The notes under the pieces are model-generated. The model was not told where the DNA came from. It did no database searches and saw nothing but the letters and a program-made list of their open reading frames with translations. Positions 29,301 through 38,425 of a stretch of 64,000 nucleotides of DNA are shown piece after piece. The DNA is taken from the NCBI GenBank assembly GCA_958417225.1, contig CATZCM010000002.1, forward strand, positions 72,943-136,942, in the 5' to 3' direction. Position numbers and translations under genes: made by a program. Position 1 is the stretch's first letter. Every line of letters begins with the position of its first letter. This DNA is from an uncultured Eubacteriales bacterium (GTDB taxonomy: Bacteria > Bacillota > Clostridia > Oscillospirales > Acutalibacteraceae).

Positions 29301-30080
29301 AATAAATTAGCTAAAAGATGTATCTGTGATTTAAGTGATGAGGACTTTGCAAAACTAATCGACCGGTATCAAATGTTAGAGACTAATAAAAGAATTTTAC
29401 TTAACATCGCCATAGAGTACAAACAATGGGGCAAAGTTAAAAAACTCCTAAATATGGCGTTAGACAATAGCTTATTTGAAATAGACGTTGAAGCAATTTT
29501 CGCATCCGGGGATAAAGAACTTATAAAAATCTTAGCTAACAAAGTTAAAAATGTTAATTTAATGATAAACAATCATTTAGCGTCGGATTATGCTTATAAT
29601 GTAATGCATAATAAAGAAATTGCTGATATAATAAACCCTGAACACGAAATTTACCAACGAATAATAAATAAAAAAAATTTGGAAAGTATTCCTGTCTATG
29701 ATGATGTAACAAAATATTTTGAAGTTCACGAAGGTACTACAATCGCCGCACTTGCTGTACAGTACTTAAACGATGAAGATTTTAATACATTTTTACAAGA
29801 ACGATTACCTATAGAAAAAACAAGAGGTAAAAAACTTTTTGGCCGGATGTGTACACACGATCTCAGTGGATTTCCAATAAACTTTATAATATGTGCTTTC
29901 CAATGCTCTTCGCAAAAATTTATGAACGTAATTGAACATGTTCCAAAAGAAGAAATTAATCAAAATACATTTATACTTTTCAATGATGAGTTGAAAATAC
30001 GCATAAACATTCTCCAATTTAATTGCTCACTACCAGATGAAACAAAAAGAAAACTTCAACAATTAAGCATAATTTCATAA
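26304..30080 (+). CDS. Giant secreted paralog 1 (unknown family)
   Basis: 1258 residues, the most diverged of four tandem paralogs. A signal peptide with core TIALGLSIMCIGNSF covers about residues 1-33. The conserved N-terminal half includes RNLRFFNGFIKKMTI, EVMTTLFPSPTGNLATGNN and the central block CYFNKSKWFSDCVDTSIRHIVNLLTYNA. Later come LFNFSIEQQIGHGATKC and a C-terminal third of alpha-helical repeat-like units (RWDMLEKLLEKDY, then ILAKQQKFNILCKFRKKFNF), which look ankyrin-like but are too degenerate to assign. AAAGGAGATAC precedes the ATG. I do not recognise the family. A conserved Cys (DCVDTS) and a distant conserved His (GHG) could form an enzyme dyad; this is inference. Confidence 0.85.
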   Translation: MKFTNRYFVKRTIALGLSIMCIGNSFEKSSVKALLTRNALLEVYAQIEQIPVKIKSSVVTEDEETLKEVDHSAKTSAPPSQISKTALNEMQNINEGNIDWEYVKQLDLLKGIVYEKIGVLRNLRFFNGFIKKMTIKNNTRQYKYDSGVGVAEVMTTLFPSPTGNLATGNNLDFNPQLLAKLFGVLYTLREKNASLSVDIDGKIKKIITLANNNRTKETMFLLVNNVNSAKTVLIKKLEYFKEKEKSGKKLKDKELESKSQIQSVLEDNINLYGKIDNMLNTTDSSGKKIIRPKKRKIFLKLIYDFSVMINEQEGTNETASNNKPLKQFTAERVLLGYCTRIFDSKEDIKNFYTALPEQIKLPDGKISTTTKNDALSDIKKLHDMLEKTSPQKNIPYDSALTSNNKTFQLEVEETSKCYFNKSKWFSDCVDTSIRHIVNLLTYNANDEKFHLPGSTCDVSKTDLDKILESYNSDKKFDHKSIKERLHIYYLYQNKQYANNSDELTRSLWNYVLSNISSRDNGMYDVVYIKEKNELSSGFVNVLKMCYNLAYALRDGKNCDNAKIAIDNIIKAINLKTPIEDFELKNMLYEALDKTLQLYNDEYKFNIDLKKVEKQEKNISVGKFITDIFGAVTITVSKNGMNLFNFSIEQQIGHGATKCDIQNQIQLDDKEKGLLENNDAALLYNTYNKSDFNIDDSFECYHKTAANKFVNKVHSFINYEENIRKWITENNVVMLISNVININFDTIRTIDILVYDQGTQIPLIDWTINAIFHDKRTWDYENIDLWYMLNIFSKDRTKYESFQKSHPQTVQKYNALLKILEKEKLDVSDLDILKKFTFEELSVNNPYESAINRILTSSNEIVESFIDRYIPQIYSSKTTGGVTTFVSKKLAELKRWDMLEKLLEKDYDFTRSGNLALILAKQQKFNILCKFRKKFNFNAYGSIDGITFEPAYILLKELIKDPNIKKELIHDVTRLVLKKDKITLSDLNGIEYDELTRTKENKLAKRCICDLSDEDFAKLIDRYQMLETNKRILLNIAIEYKQWGKVKKLLNMALDNSLFEIDVEAIFASGDKELIKILANKVKNVNLMINNHLASDYAYNVMHNKEIADIINPEHEIYQRIINKKNLESIPVYDDVTKYFEVHEGTTIAALAVQYLNDEDFNTFLQERLPIEKTRGKKLFGRMCTHDLSGFPINFIICAFQCSSQKFMNVIEHVPKEEINQNTFILFNDELKIRINILQFNCSLPDETKRKLQQLSIIS

Positions 30081-30134
30081 TAAAACAAACAGCACAACTA
30101 ATGTGTTTTAATCTTCACAGGACCATTTTTTACG

Positions 30135-30175
30135 TATCACCTTACTTTCTTTAGTAAAGGTGATATGTTCTTTTT
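30135..30175 (+). terminator. Terminator of giant paralog 1
   Basis: TATCACCTTACT pairs with AGTAAAGGTGATA (one bulge) and is followed by TGTTCTTTTT. The rest of the 330-base gap to 30410 is AT-rich; AAAAAGGAGATTT is the RBS of the next gene. Confidence 0.8.
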
Positions 30176-30409
30176 AAATTAAAAAAAGTTCACCTATTAA
30201 TTATCAACCAAAAACAAATCGCATCTTTTTTCTCGATAAGATTAATAAAACTGTAAAGATATTGAGATGCAAAAAGCCCTTAAAAGTAACAACCTGATAA
30301 ACATAAAACAAGTAAATATGGTATAATTAAATAGTAGATTTTTTCTAAAAAATACGCTACAAATATTTTAAAAACACTTACACAAATTAAAAAGGAGATT
30401 TAAAAGAAA

Positions 30410-33400
30410 ATGCAAAACAAATATTTTACAAAAAAAGTTGTGGCTTTAGGATTAAGCACACTATGTATAGGAAATTCACTATCGGATCTTTTTAAAGCTA
30501 GAGCCGTACTAACCCGCGAAGCACTACTTAGTGTACAAGAGGCAATGGAAAAGTGCCAAATAGAAACTGACACTCAATATGAATTTTTACAAACTGAATC
30601 AGAAAAAAGAAAGGATAAAGTAAAAACTGCAGAAAGTGAGATTCAGCATATAAATGGCAATAACATAGACTGGGATTACCTCAGATATCTTGATTTAGCA
30701 AAAGGCGCTGTACTTGAAAGAACTGGTGTTCTACATGATATTCGCTTTTTTAATGGATTTATAAAGAAGATAACCGTTAATAATGATATACGCCAATTTA
30801 AGAACGATATCGGAGTAGGATTAGCTGAAGTAATGACTGCCCTATTTCCGTCTCCGACCGGGGAACTTGCTGTTGGTAACAATATTGATATGTCCCCTGA
30901 ACTCATGGCGAAAGTATTTGGACTTTTGTACATGCTACGTGAAAGACATATTGCTTTGCCAGCAAAAATAGGTGAAAAAATAAAATACCTTATGACCCTT
31001 GCAAAAAAACACAACAGGACAAAAGAAAACGTACTACTTCAAGTGAAAAATTTAAATGACGCCAAGGATGTACTTGAAAAAAAACTTGCAGAGTTAAATG
31101 AACTTGAAAAAGAAATCCCAGTTGAACTTACAGAAGGTACAGAACCGAAAAACGCAAAGGAACTAAAAAAGGCCCAACGCGCTAAAGAAAAAGCTAAGCA
31201 AAAAAGAGAAAGCCGGTTGGCAAATATACCAGAAATCCAAACTGCACTTAGTGACATAGATGCGTACATAAAAATAGAAGATTTACTGAATACAAAAACT
31301 GGAACCAAAAATGTAGTAAGACCAGAAAAAAGAAATACATTCCTAAAATTGCTATACGATTTATCTGTAACAATAAATGATCAGGAGGGAACTGAAGAAA
31401 CCGCTTCAGACGATCGCCCCCTAAAACAATACACTGCAGAAAGTATATTGCTAGGGTACTTTGTGAAAAAATTCGACACGAAAGAGGAAGTAAGTGAATT
31501 TTACCGTGCACTACCAGAACAAATAAAGCTTTCAGAAAATAAAACATCAGAATTAACGAGAGAAGACATACTCTTGGAAGTGAAAAAACTACATGATATG
31601 TTGGAAAAGGCCATGCCTAAAAGTAATATACCATATGATAGCGCACCACTTTCAAACGGAAGAGCTATACAAACTATAGTTAGAGACGACGGAAAATGCT
31701 ATTTTGACACAGCTAAAAGATTTGCAGATTGCGTGGATACCTCCGTTCGCCACCTAGTAAACCTCATGACATACAATGCTAATAAGGAAGAATTCCATTT
31801 GCCTGGTTCAAAATGTAATGTAACAGATAAGGACTTCGAAAAACTTTTAGCTGAATATAATCAAGAGAATAATGAAGAAAACCATATTAACCACAAATCT
31901 GTAAAAGAAAGACTTCACATGTACTACTTGTACCAAAGCCGGCAACTTTCAAACAATGGTGATGAACTAACACGAAGCTTGTGGAACCACGTAATAAGCA
32001 ACATTTCATCAAAAGATAAAGGGATGTATGATGTTGTATATATGAAGGGAAAAAATGAATTAAGTTCTGGTCTTGTAAACGTTCTAAAAATGTACTATAA
32101 TTTAGTTTATGCACTGAGAGACGGACAAGGATGTGAAGAAGCTAAAAGTGCAATTGATAAAATTGTTTCTATAATTAACTCATCCGATAAAATCAAGGAA
32201 ATTGATGTGGTAAACGCACTCAGTGACACTTTCAAAAAAACACTCGAACTTTTCAACGATAAGTATAAGTTGGACATTTACATAAAAAAAGCAGAAGTAC
32301 AAAAAAAGTTCTCCTACGGGGATTTATCAAGTAAACCTTGGATGGATGTTTTTGGTGCAGTGTGTGTAACTGTACGTGAAAATAATAATGATTTATTTAA
32401 TTTTGAAATTGAACAACAAATAGGCCATGGTTCTATCAAGTGTAATACCCAAAGTAAAATTACACTTGATGATGAGGAAAAACATTTACTTGAAAATGAA
32501 TATACTGCACTCTTATATAATTTTTCAAACAAAGACACCGAATCTCATGATATTCCAGATATAATTTATCATAGATCCGCAAATGAATTTACTGCAAAAA
32601 TTCAATCTCTTATCAAATGTAATGAAATCATGCGTTGGATCGCCGAAGGCAATACTTATATGTTGTCAGAAGAATTACCTGAAATAAATTCTGACGAATT
32701 ACTTTGCGCTGGTGTATTGGTAAACTATCAGGATAAAAACATACCTTTCATTGAGTGGATGATGCAAGCAATATTCAATAACCAAAATTGCAGCAATATA
32801 CATAGATTCGCATTATGGTATACTTTGAATATATTTTCGCAAGGTATAAGACATGAGGGGTTTGAGAAACAACACCACCAACTTATTGAAAAGTACAAAA
32901 ATCTCCTCGAAATTTTGAAAAAGAAAAAACTTGATGTATCAGACATAAACGTATTAAAATCCTTTGATTTTTGTAAAATTTCAATGAACAGCCCATATGG
33001 ATATATTCTAGACCACATAATACAATCGGATAATGAGTTCATAGAAAAATTTATTGAGGCATTACCACAAATCACTGGGTATAGGCTACCAGCAATACTT
33101 ACAAATAAACTTGCACAAATCAACCGTTGGGACATGGTGGAAAAATTATTGGAGACAAACTGTGATTTCACAGAAGCAGGTGATTTAGTTTTAACATTAG
33201 CTAAACAAGAAAAATTTGACTTAATATTTAAATTTAGAACAAAATTTGATTTTAATAGATCTACCTTTGACGGAACCTTTGAACCCACTTACAAACGCCT
33301 CGAGGAATTGATAAAAGATCCGAAACTTAAGAAAAAACTCATTGGTAATATAGATAACCTTATTTCAAAAATAGAACCCATTACTTTAGATGACTTGAAA

Positions 33401-34210
33401 GATCTTACAAAGGATGAATTTTTTAGAGATGATAAGTTAACTCAAAAATGCACCCGTGAATTAAGTGATGAGGATTTTGCTAAGTTAATCAATAAATATC
33501 ATTTGTCAGAAGCAGAAATAAAAAATCTGGTAAATGATACTTTGAAAGTTAAACAATGGAACAAAGCTAAAAAACTTTTAAGCGATATGTCTGATACACT
33601 AGGCATTGAAGAAAAATATATCTTTGATTCAGGTAACAAAGAATTAATTCGAGTTTGGGCTGAAAAAATTCGCAATCATGATATAATGGTACGAGGCGAG
33701 TACTTAATGTCTCATTACGTGCAAAGCGTACTACACGATGAAGAAACTGCTATATTTATAAATCCTGAACTAAATGTATATCACAAAATAATAACAGAAA
33801 AAAGTCTTGAAAGCATACCCGTATACGATGATGTAAATAAATACTTTGAAATTCATGAAGGTACTTCAATAGTAGCCCTTGCTGTAGACAACTTAACTGA
33901 TGATGATTTCAAACGATTTCTAAAAGAGCGTCTACCTGCAGAAAAAATAACCGGAAAAAACTTATTTAATAAAATTATTTGTCCTGACAGATCTTCTAAC
34001 TTAGTAACATATGCTTTAAATGCTCGTTTCTCGTTTTCTAAATTTATAAGCATACTAGATCATGCTCCAAAAGGAGAAATTGACGAAAATACATTTGGAC
34101 CACTACAAACACGTGCAAAAGAACTACAGGGGATCCTATGTTTTAGACATACAGTAGATCATTTTGATGAAGCAATGAAAAGACTTCACGAGATGGGACT
34201 TTTAAGTTAG
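30410..34210 (+). CDS. Giant secreted paralog 2 (unknown family)
   Basis: 1266 residues. The signal peptide core VVALGLSTLCIGNSLSDLF is shared with paralogs 3 and 4. The N-terminal two thirds align closely with those paralogs, including RFFNGFIKKITV, EVMTALFPSPTGELAVGNN, the charged coiled segment AKELKKAQRAKEKAKQKRE, CVDTSVRHLVNLMTYNA and LFNFEIEQQIGHGSIKC. The C-terminal third diverges but keeps the same helical layout and the closing block SIPVYDDVNKYFEIHEGTS. AAAAGGAGATTT precedes ATG 30410. It has its own terminator. Function unknown; export is predicted from the signal peptide. Confidence 0.87.
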   Translation: MQNKYFTKKVVALGLSTLCIGNSLSDLFKARAVLTREALLSVQEAMEKCQIETDTQYEFLQTESEKRKDKVKTAESEIQHINGNNIDWDYLRYLDLAKGAVLERTGVLHDIRFFNGFIKKITVNNDIRQFKNDIGVGLAEVMTALFPSPTGELAVGNNIDMSPELMAKVFGLLYMLRERHIALPAKIGEKIKYLMTLAKKHNRTKENVLLQVKNLNDAKDVLEKKLAELNELEKEIPVELTEGTEPKNAKELKKAQRAKEKAKQKRESRLANIPEIQTALSDIDAYIKIEDLLNTKTGTKNVVRPEKRNTFLKLLYDLSVTINDQEGTEETASDDRPLKQYTAESILLGYFVKKFDTKEEVSEFYRALPEQIKLSENKTSELTREDILLEVKKLHDMLEKAMPKSNIPYDSAPLSNGRAIQTIVRDDGKCYFDTAKRFADCVDTSVRHLVNLMTYNANKEEFHLPGSKCNVTDKDFEKLLAEYNQENNEENHINHKSVKERLHMYYLYQSRQLSNNGDELTRSLWNHVISNISSKDKGMYDVVYMKGKNELSSGLVNVLKMYYNLVYALRDGQGCEEAKSAIDKIVSIINSSDKIKEIDVVNALSDTFKKTLELFNDKYKLDIYIKKAEVQKKFSYGDLSSKPWMDVFGAVCVTVRENNNDLFNFEIEQQIGHGSIKCNTQSKITLDDEEKHLLENEYTALLYNFSNKDTESHDIPDIIYHRSANEFTAKIQSLIKCNEIMRWIAEGNTYMLSEELPEINSDELLCAGVLVNYQDKNIPFIEWMMQAIFNNQNCSNIHRFALWYTLNIFSQGIRHEGFEKQHHQLIEKYKNLLEILKKKKLDVSDINVLKSFDFCKISMNSPYGYILDHIIQSDNEFIEKFIEALPQITGYRLPAILTNKLAQINRWDMVEKLLETNCDFTEAGDLVLTLAKQEKFDLIFKFRTKFDFNRSTFDGTFEPTYKRLEELIKDPKLKKKLIGNIDNLISKIEPITLDDLKDLTKDEFFRDDKLTQKCTRELSDEDFAKLINKYHLSEAEIKNLVNDTLKVKQWNKAKKLLSDMSDTLGIEEKYIFDSGNKELIRVWAEKIRNHDIMVRGEYLMSHYVQSVLHDEETAIFINPELNVYHKIITEKSLESIPVYDDVNKYFEIHEGTSIVALAVDNLTDDDFKRFLKERLPAEKITGKNLFNKIICPDRSSNLVTYALNARFSFSKFISILDHAPKGEIDENTFGPLQTRAKELQGILCFRHTVDHFDEAMKRLHEMGLLS

Positions 34211-34242
34211 AGAATTTAATTTTTAGCAGTACTATCTAATAA

Positions 34243-34287
34243 AACATACTATTTTCACTTATTAAGGTGAAAATGGTATGTTTTTTC
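34243..34287 (+). terminator. Terminator of giant paralog 2
   Basis: AACATACTATTTTCACTT pairs with AAGGTGAAAATGGTATGTT and is followed by TTTTCTT. Confidence 0.8.
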
Positions 34288-34290
34288 TTA

Positions 34291-34380
34291 AGTGACGTTT
34301 TTGTTATTTTAAAGTCACTGAAATGTCACCCTGATTTAGTATAATAAAATTACAAATTTCAAATAAGGAGAAAAGAAAAT
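34291..34380 (+). repeat. 90-base leader repeat, copy 1 (promoter/operator region of paralog 3)
   Basis: Identical to 38336-38425. It contains AGTGAC...GTCACT (a potential stem), a further TGTCACC, TATAAT at 34340-34345 and the RBS AAGGAGAAAAG. The paired and repeated GTCAC boxes upstream of the -10 may be a regulator site. Confidence 0.75.
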
Positions 34381-37300
34381 GAGAAACAAACATTTTACAA
34401 AAAGAGTCATGGCTTTAGGGCTAAGCACACTATGTATAGGAAATTCACTATCAGATCTTTTCACAGCTAGAGCTATACTAACCCGCGAAGCACTGCTTAG
34501 TGTACAGGAGGCAATGGAAAAGTGCCAAGTAGAAACTGCCCCCAAATCAAGCTCCCAGGATGAATCTTTACAAACTAAAGTAAATAAAAACAAGGATAAA
34601 GTAAAAACTGCATCAAGTGAAATTCAGAACATAAATAGCGATAATATAGACTGGGGATACCTCAAACAGCTTGATTTAGCAAAAGGCGCTGTTCTTGAAA
34701 GAACGGGTGTTCTCCATGATATTCGCTTTTTTAATGGATTTATAAAGGAGATAACTGTTAATGATGATATACGCCAATTTAAGAACGATATCGGAGTAGG
34801 ATTAGCTGAAGTAATGACTGCTTTATTTCCATCACCAACTGGGGATCTTGCTGTCGGTAACAACATTGATATGTCCCCCGAACTCATGGCAAAAATATTT
34901 GGATTTTTATATATGCTACGTGAAAGACAAATTTGTTTACCGCCTGATATAAATGCAAAAATAACTGGCCTTATGACACTTGCAAAAAAACACAACAGAA
35001 CAAAAGAAAACGTACTACTTCAAGTAAAAAACTTAAGTGATGCCAAGGATGTACTTGAAAAAAAGCTTGCGGAGTTAAAAGAACTTGAAAAAGATGTACC
35101 AATTGAATCTGCAGAAGGTACAGAACAAAAGAGTGAAAAGGAACTAAAAAAGATCCAACGCGCTAAAGAAAAAGCTAAGCAAAAAAGAGAAAGCCGGTTG
35201 GCAAATATACCAGAAATCCAAACTGCACTTAGTGACATAGATGCATACATAAAAATAGAAGATTTACTGAATACAAAAGCAGGAGCCAAAAATGTAGTAA
35301 GACCAGAAAAAAGAAATACATTTCTAAAATTGCTATACGATTTATCTGTAACAATAAATGATCAGGAAGGAACTGAGGCAACCGCCTCAAACGATCGCCC
35401 CCTAAAACAATATACTGCAGAAAGCATATTACTAGGGTACTTTGTGAAAAAATTCGACACAAAAGAGGAAGTAAGCGAATTCTATCATGCACTGCCAGAA
35501 CAAATAAAGCTTTCAGAAAATAAAACATCTGAGGCAACGAAGAAGGATGTACTCTCGGAAGTAAAAAAATTACATGATATGTTGGAAAAGGCTATGCCCA
35601 AAAGCAATATACCGTATTATAGTAAACCTCTTTCGAACGGAAGTGCTATACAAACTATAGTAGAAGGTGATACATGTTATTTTGACAAAGCAAAAAAATT
35701 TGCAGATTGCGTGGACACCTCCATTCGCCATCTAGTAAACCTCATGACATACAATGCTAATGATGAAAAATTCCACCTACCTGGATCTACATGTGATATA
35801 ACAAATCAAGATCTCGATGAACTTTTAACCGCATATAATCAAAGGAATAAGATTAAACACAAATCTGTAAAAGAAAGACTTCACATGTACTATTTGTATC
35901 AAAGCCAACAGACTGCAAACAATGGAGATGAACTAACACGAAGTCTATGGAATCACGTCATAAGCAACATTTCATCAAAAAACGAAGGAATGTACGATGT
36001 TGTATACATGAAGGAAAAAAATGAATTAAGTTCTGGTCTTGTAAACGTATTAAAAATGTACTATAACTTAGTTTATGCACTTCGAGACGGACAAGACTGT
36101 GAAGAGGCTAAGAACGCAATTGACAAAGTTATCACATTAATTAACTCTGTCACTGACGACACTTCTAAAATCAATCAAGAAGAGCTAAAAAATATACTTA
36201 GCAATGCTTTTAAAGAAACTCTCAAACTTTTTAATGATAAATATGATTTGAACATTTATGTAAAAGATGCTCAAATACAGAAAAAATCCAACTACAGAAA
36301 CCCAGTAAAAAATTCCTGGATGGATGTTTTTGGTACAGTGTGTGTAACTGTACACGAAAATAATAATGATTTATTTAACTTTGAAATTGAACAAAAAACT
36401 GGCCATGGTGCAATATTATGCAATATTCAGGATGAAATTACACTTAACGAAGAGGAAAAACATTTACTTGAAAATGAATATGCAGCACTTCTATATGACT
36501 ATTCAAATCAACCTACGTGTCTCAATTCTATCTCGTGCACAATGTATCACAAATCTGCCACCGAATTCATTTCTAGAAGTCAATCGTTAATCAAGTACAA
36601 CGAAACAATAGGACGATGGATATATGAAAAAAATTTGCTTATGCTATCCGAAAATATAAATGCTATGTCTCTCGACGAGGTAGATAATATTAATCTAACA
36701 GTAAATAACAAAAATCAGGACAAAAAAATGCCTTTAAGTGAATGGACAGTTAAAGCAATATTTAATAATCTAATTGATTGCCTAGTACCATCAAAAATTG
36801 TTTTATGGTATGTATTAAATGTCTTTTCAAAACCTGAGTCACGTATAAGATGTGAAAATTTTGAAAATTCACATAAAAACTCTATGGAAAAATACAAAAA
36901 ACTCCTTGAAATCTTAAAAAAGAAAGAACTTAACATATCCGACATAGACATATTAAAAACATTTAGTTATAGTGAAATTCAGGCAAACAGCCCATATGGA
37001 TGTATTATCGATCGTATAATAAACTCAAATAATGAAGTTATTGAAAAATTTGCTGATCATCTTGACCAATCTATGCTTCTTAAATTGGAAAATAGTTTAG
37101 CTAATGCTAATCGTTGGGATATAATTGAAAAATTACTATCAAAATATGACGCTAATCCTAGATTTGCTATAACCCTAGTGCAACATAAAAAATTTGATTT
37201 GTTACTTAAATTTAAGAATAAATTCGATCTTCATGCTAGAAATTATATAGAAGAAAGGTATATGTATATCGATGAATATTTAAAAAGAATAATAAAAGAT

Positions 37301-38242
37301 CCAGAACTCAAGAAAAAACTTTTCCCAAACTTAACAGAGCTAACTTCAAAAAAGGAAAAAATCACATTAGATGGTTTAGAATATGTTAGTAAAAATGAAT
37401 TCATGCGCTGTGATGAATTGATCAATAAATGTACTGTTGACTTAACCGATACGGATTTTATAACGCTGATTAATAAATTGCAATTATTAGACCATGAAAA
37501 AGAATATTTACTAAGGATAATTTTAACACACAATCAAGTAAATAAAGCTAAACTTCTTTTGAATAGTATGTCACGTACAAATGGTGGTTGTTTTTTAGAT
37601 GAAATTATTAATTTAGGTGATAAAGATTTAATTAGATCTTATATTGAAAAACTTAATGATTATTGCCTAATATCTACTCAAAGTATAGACGCTCTATTCA
37701 AATTAGGGGATAAAGACTTAATTAAAATATGGGCAAAAGTAGTAAAAAATTCTTCTATATCATGTTTGGGTGCATCTATTTTTGATTACGTTTTAAATGT
37801 AGTGCATAATAAGGAAATTGCAGAGTTCATCAACCCTATGGGAAAAGTCTTTAAAAAAATAATGGATGAAAAAAAACTTGACAGTATTCCTGTATACGAC
37901 GACATAAATAAATATTTTGAAAGCCATGAAGGTTTTTCAATAGCTTTTTTAGCAGTTCTACATTTAAACGATCATGATTTCAAATTGTTTTTAGAAAAAA
38001 TGCTCCCAATAGAAAAAATACGTGGTAAAAACCTACTCAATCAAACTATACGTAATGAATATAATTTAGTAACATGTGCCCTTGCATACTCTCATTCAAA
38101 ATTTCTTATTCTATTAGATCACGCAAAGGAAGAAATCAATAAAGATCACTTTATTATTGAAGGTCAAAATCTATTGAACCATCCTGGACCCCTTTCTGAA
38201 GAAGTAAAGAAAAAGCTTTACGAAATAGGACTTTTAGATTAA
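34379..38242 (+). CDS. Giant secreted paralog 3 (unknown family)
   Basis: 1287 residues with the shared signal peptide (VMALGLSTLCIGNSLSDLF). From the start to about residue 715 it is very close to paralog 4 at both DNA and protein level, including ITNQDLDELLTAYNQRNK and the CVDTSIRHLVNLMTYNA block. After about residue 720 the two diverge sharply, then converge on the conserved SIPVYDDINKYFESHEG block near the end. The C-terminal part holds repeat-like helices (INLGDKDLIRSYIEKLND and FKLGDKDLIKIWAKVVKN). In this copy the GHG histidine block reads FEIEQKTGHGAILC. AAGGAG precedes the ATG. Function unknown. Confidence 0.87.
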   Translation: MRNKHFTKRVMALGLSTLCIGNSLSDLFTARAILTREALLSVQEAMEKCQVETAPKSSSQDESLQTKVNKNKDKVKTASSEIQNINSDNIDWGYLKQLDLAKGAVLERTGVLHDIRFFNGFIKEITVNDDIRQFKNDIGVGLAEVMTALFPSPTGDLAVGNNIDMSPELMAKIFGFLYMLRERQICLPPDINAKITGLMTLAKKHNRTKENVLLQVKNLSDAKDVLEKKLAELKELEKDVPIESAEGTEQKSEKELKKIQRAKEKAKQKRESRLANIPEIQTALSDIDAYIKIEDLLNTKAGAKNVVRPEKRNTFLKLLYDLSVTINDQEGTEATASNDRPLKQYTAESILLGYFVKKFDTKEEVSEFYHALPEQIKLSENKTSEATKKDVLSEVKKLHDMLEKAMPKSNIPYYSKPLSNGSAIQTIVEGDTCYFDKAKKFADCVDTSIRHLVNLMTYNANDEKFHLPGSTCDITNQDLDELLTAYNQRNKIKHKSVKERLHMYYLYQSQQTANNGDELTRSLWNHVISNISSKNEGMYDVVYMKEKNELSSGLVNVLKMYYNLVYALRDGQDCEEAKNAIDKVITLINSVTDDTSKINQEELKNILSNAFKETLKLFNDKYDLNIYVKDAQIQKKSNYRNPVKNSWMDVFGTVCVTVHENNNDLFNFEIEQKTGHGAILCNIQDEITLNEEEKHLLENEYAALLYDYSNQPTCLNSISCTMYHKSATEFISRSQSLIKYNETIGRWIYEKNLLMLSENINAMSLDEVDNINLTVNNKNQDKKMPLSEWTVKAIFNNLIDCLVPSKIVLWYVLNVFSKPESRIRCENFENSHKNSMEKYKKLLEILKKKELNISDIDILKTFSYSEIQANSPYGCIIDRIINSNNEVIEKFADHLDQSMLLKLENSLANANRWDIIEKLLSKYDANPRFAITLVQHKKFDLLLKFKNKFDLHARNYIEERYMYIDEYLKRIIKDPELKKKLFPNLTELTSKKEKITLDGLEYVSKNEFMRCDELINKCTVDLTDTDFITLINKLQLLDHEKEYLLRIILTHNQVNKAKLLLNSMSRTNGGCFLDEIINLGDKDLIRSYIEKLNDYCLISTQSIDALFKLGDKDLIKIWAKVVKNSSISCLGASIFDYVLNVVHNKEIAEFINPMGKVFKKIMDEKKLDSIPVYDDINKYFESHEGFSIAFLAVLHLNDHDFKLFLEKMLPIEKIRGKNLLNQTIRNEYNLVTCALAYSHSKFLILLDHAKEEINKDHFIIEGQNLLNHPGPLSEEVKKKLYEIGLLD

Positions 38243-38290
38243 TGAATTTATATTTTAAAATTTGGTTTATTTAAGCAATATATAAAGAAT

Positions 38291-38335
38291 GTATCATTTT
38301 CGCCTTCATAAGCGAAAATGGTATATTTTTTTCAA
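38291..38335 (+). terminator. Terminator of giant paralog 3
   Basis: GTATCATTTTCGC pairs with GCGAAAATGGTAT (wobbles) and is followed by ATTTTTTTC. Confidence 0.8.
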
Positions 38336-38425
38336 AGTGACGTTTTTGTTATTTTAAAGTCACTGAAATGTCACCCTGATTTAGTATAATAAAATTACAA
38401 ATTTCAAATAAGGAGAAAAGAAAAT
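38336..38425 (+). repeat. 90-base leader repeat, copy 2 (promoter/operator region of paralog 4)
   Basis: Identical copy of 34291-34380 with the same GTCAC boxes, TATAAT and RBS. Confidence 0.75.

Noticed and set aside
31039..31547. Overlapping minus-strand frames recurring inside the giant paralogs
   Set aside because: They recur at equivalent positions only because the sense sequence is duplicated; they lack RBS and plausible composition.
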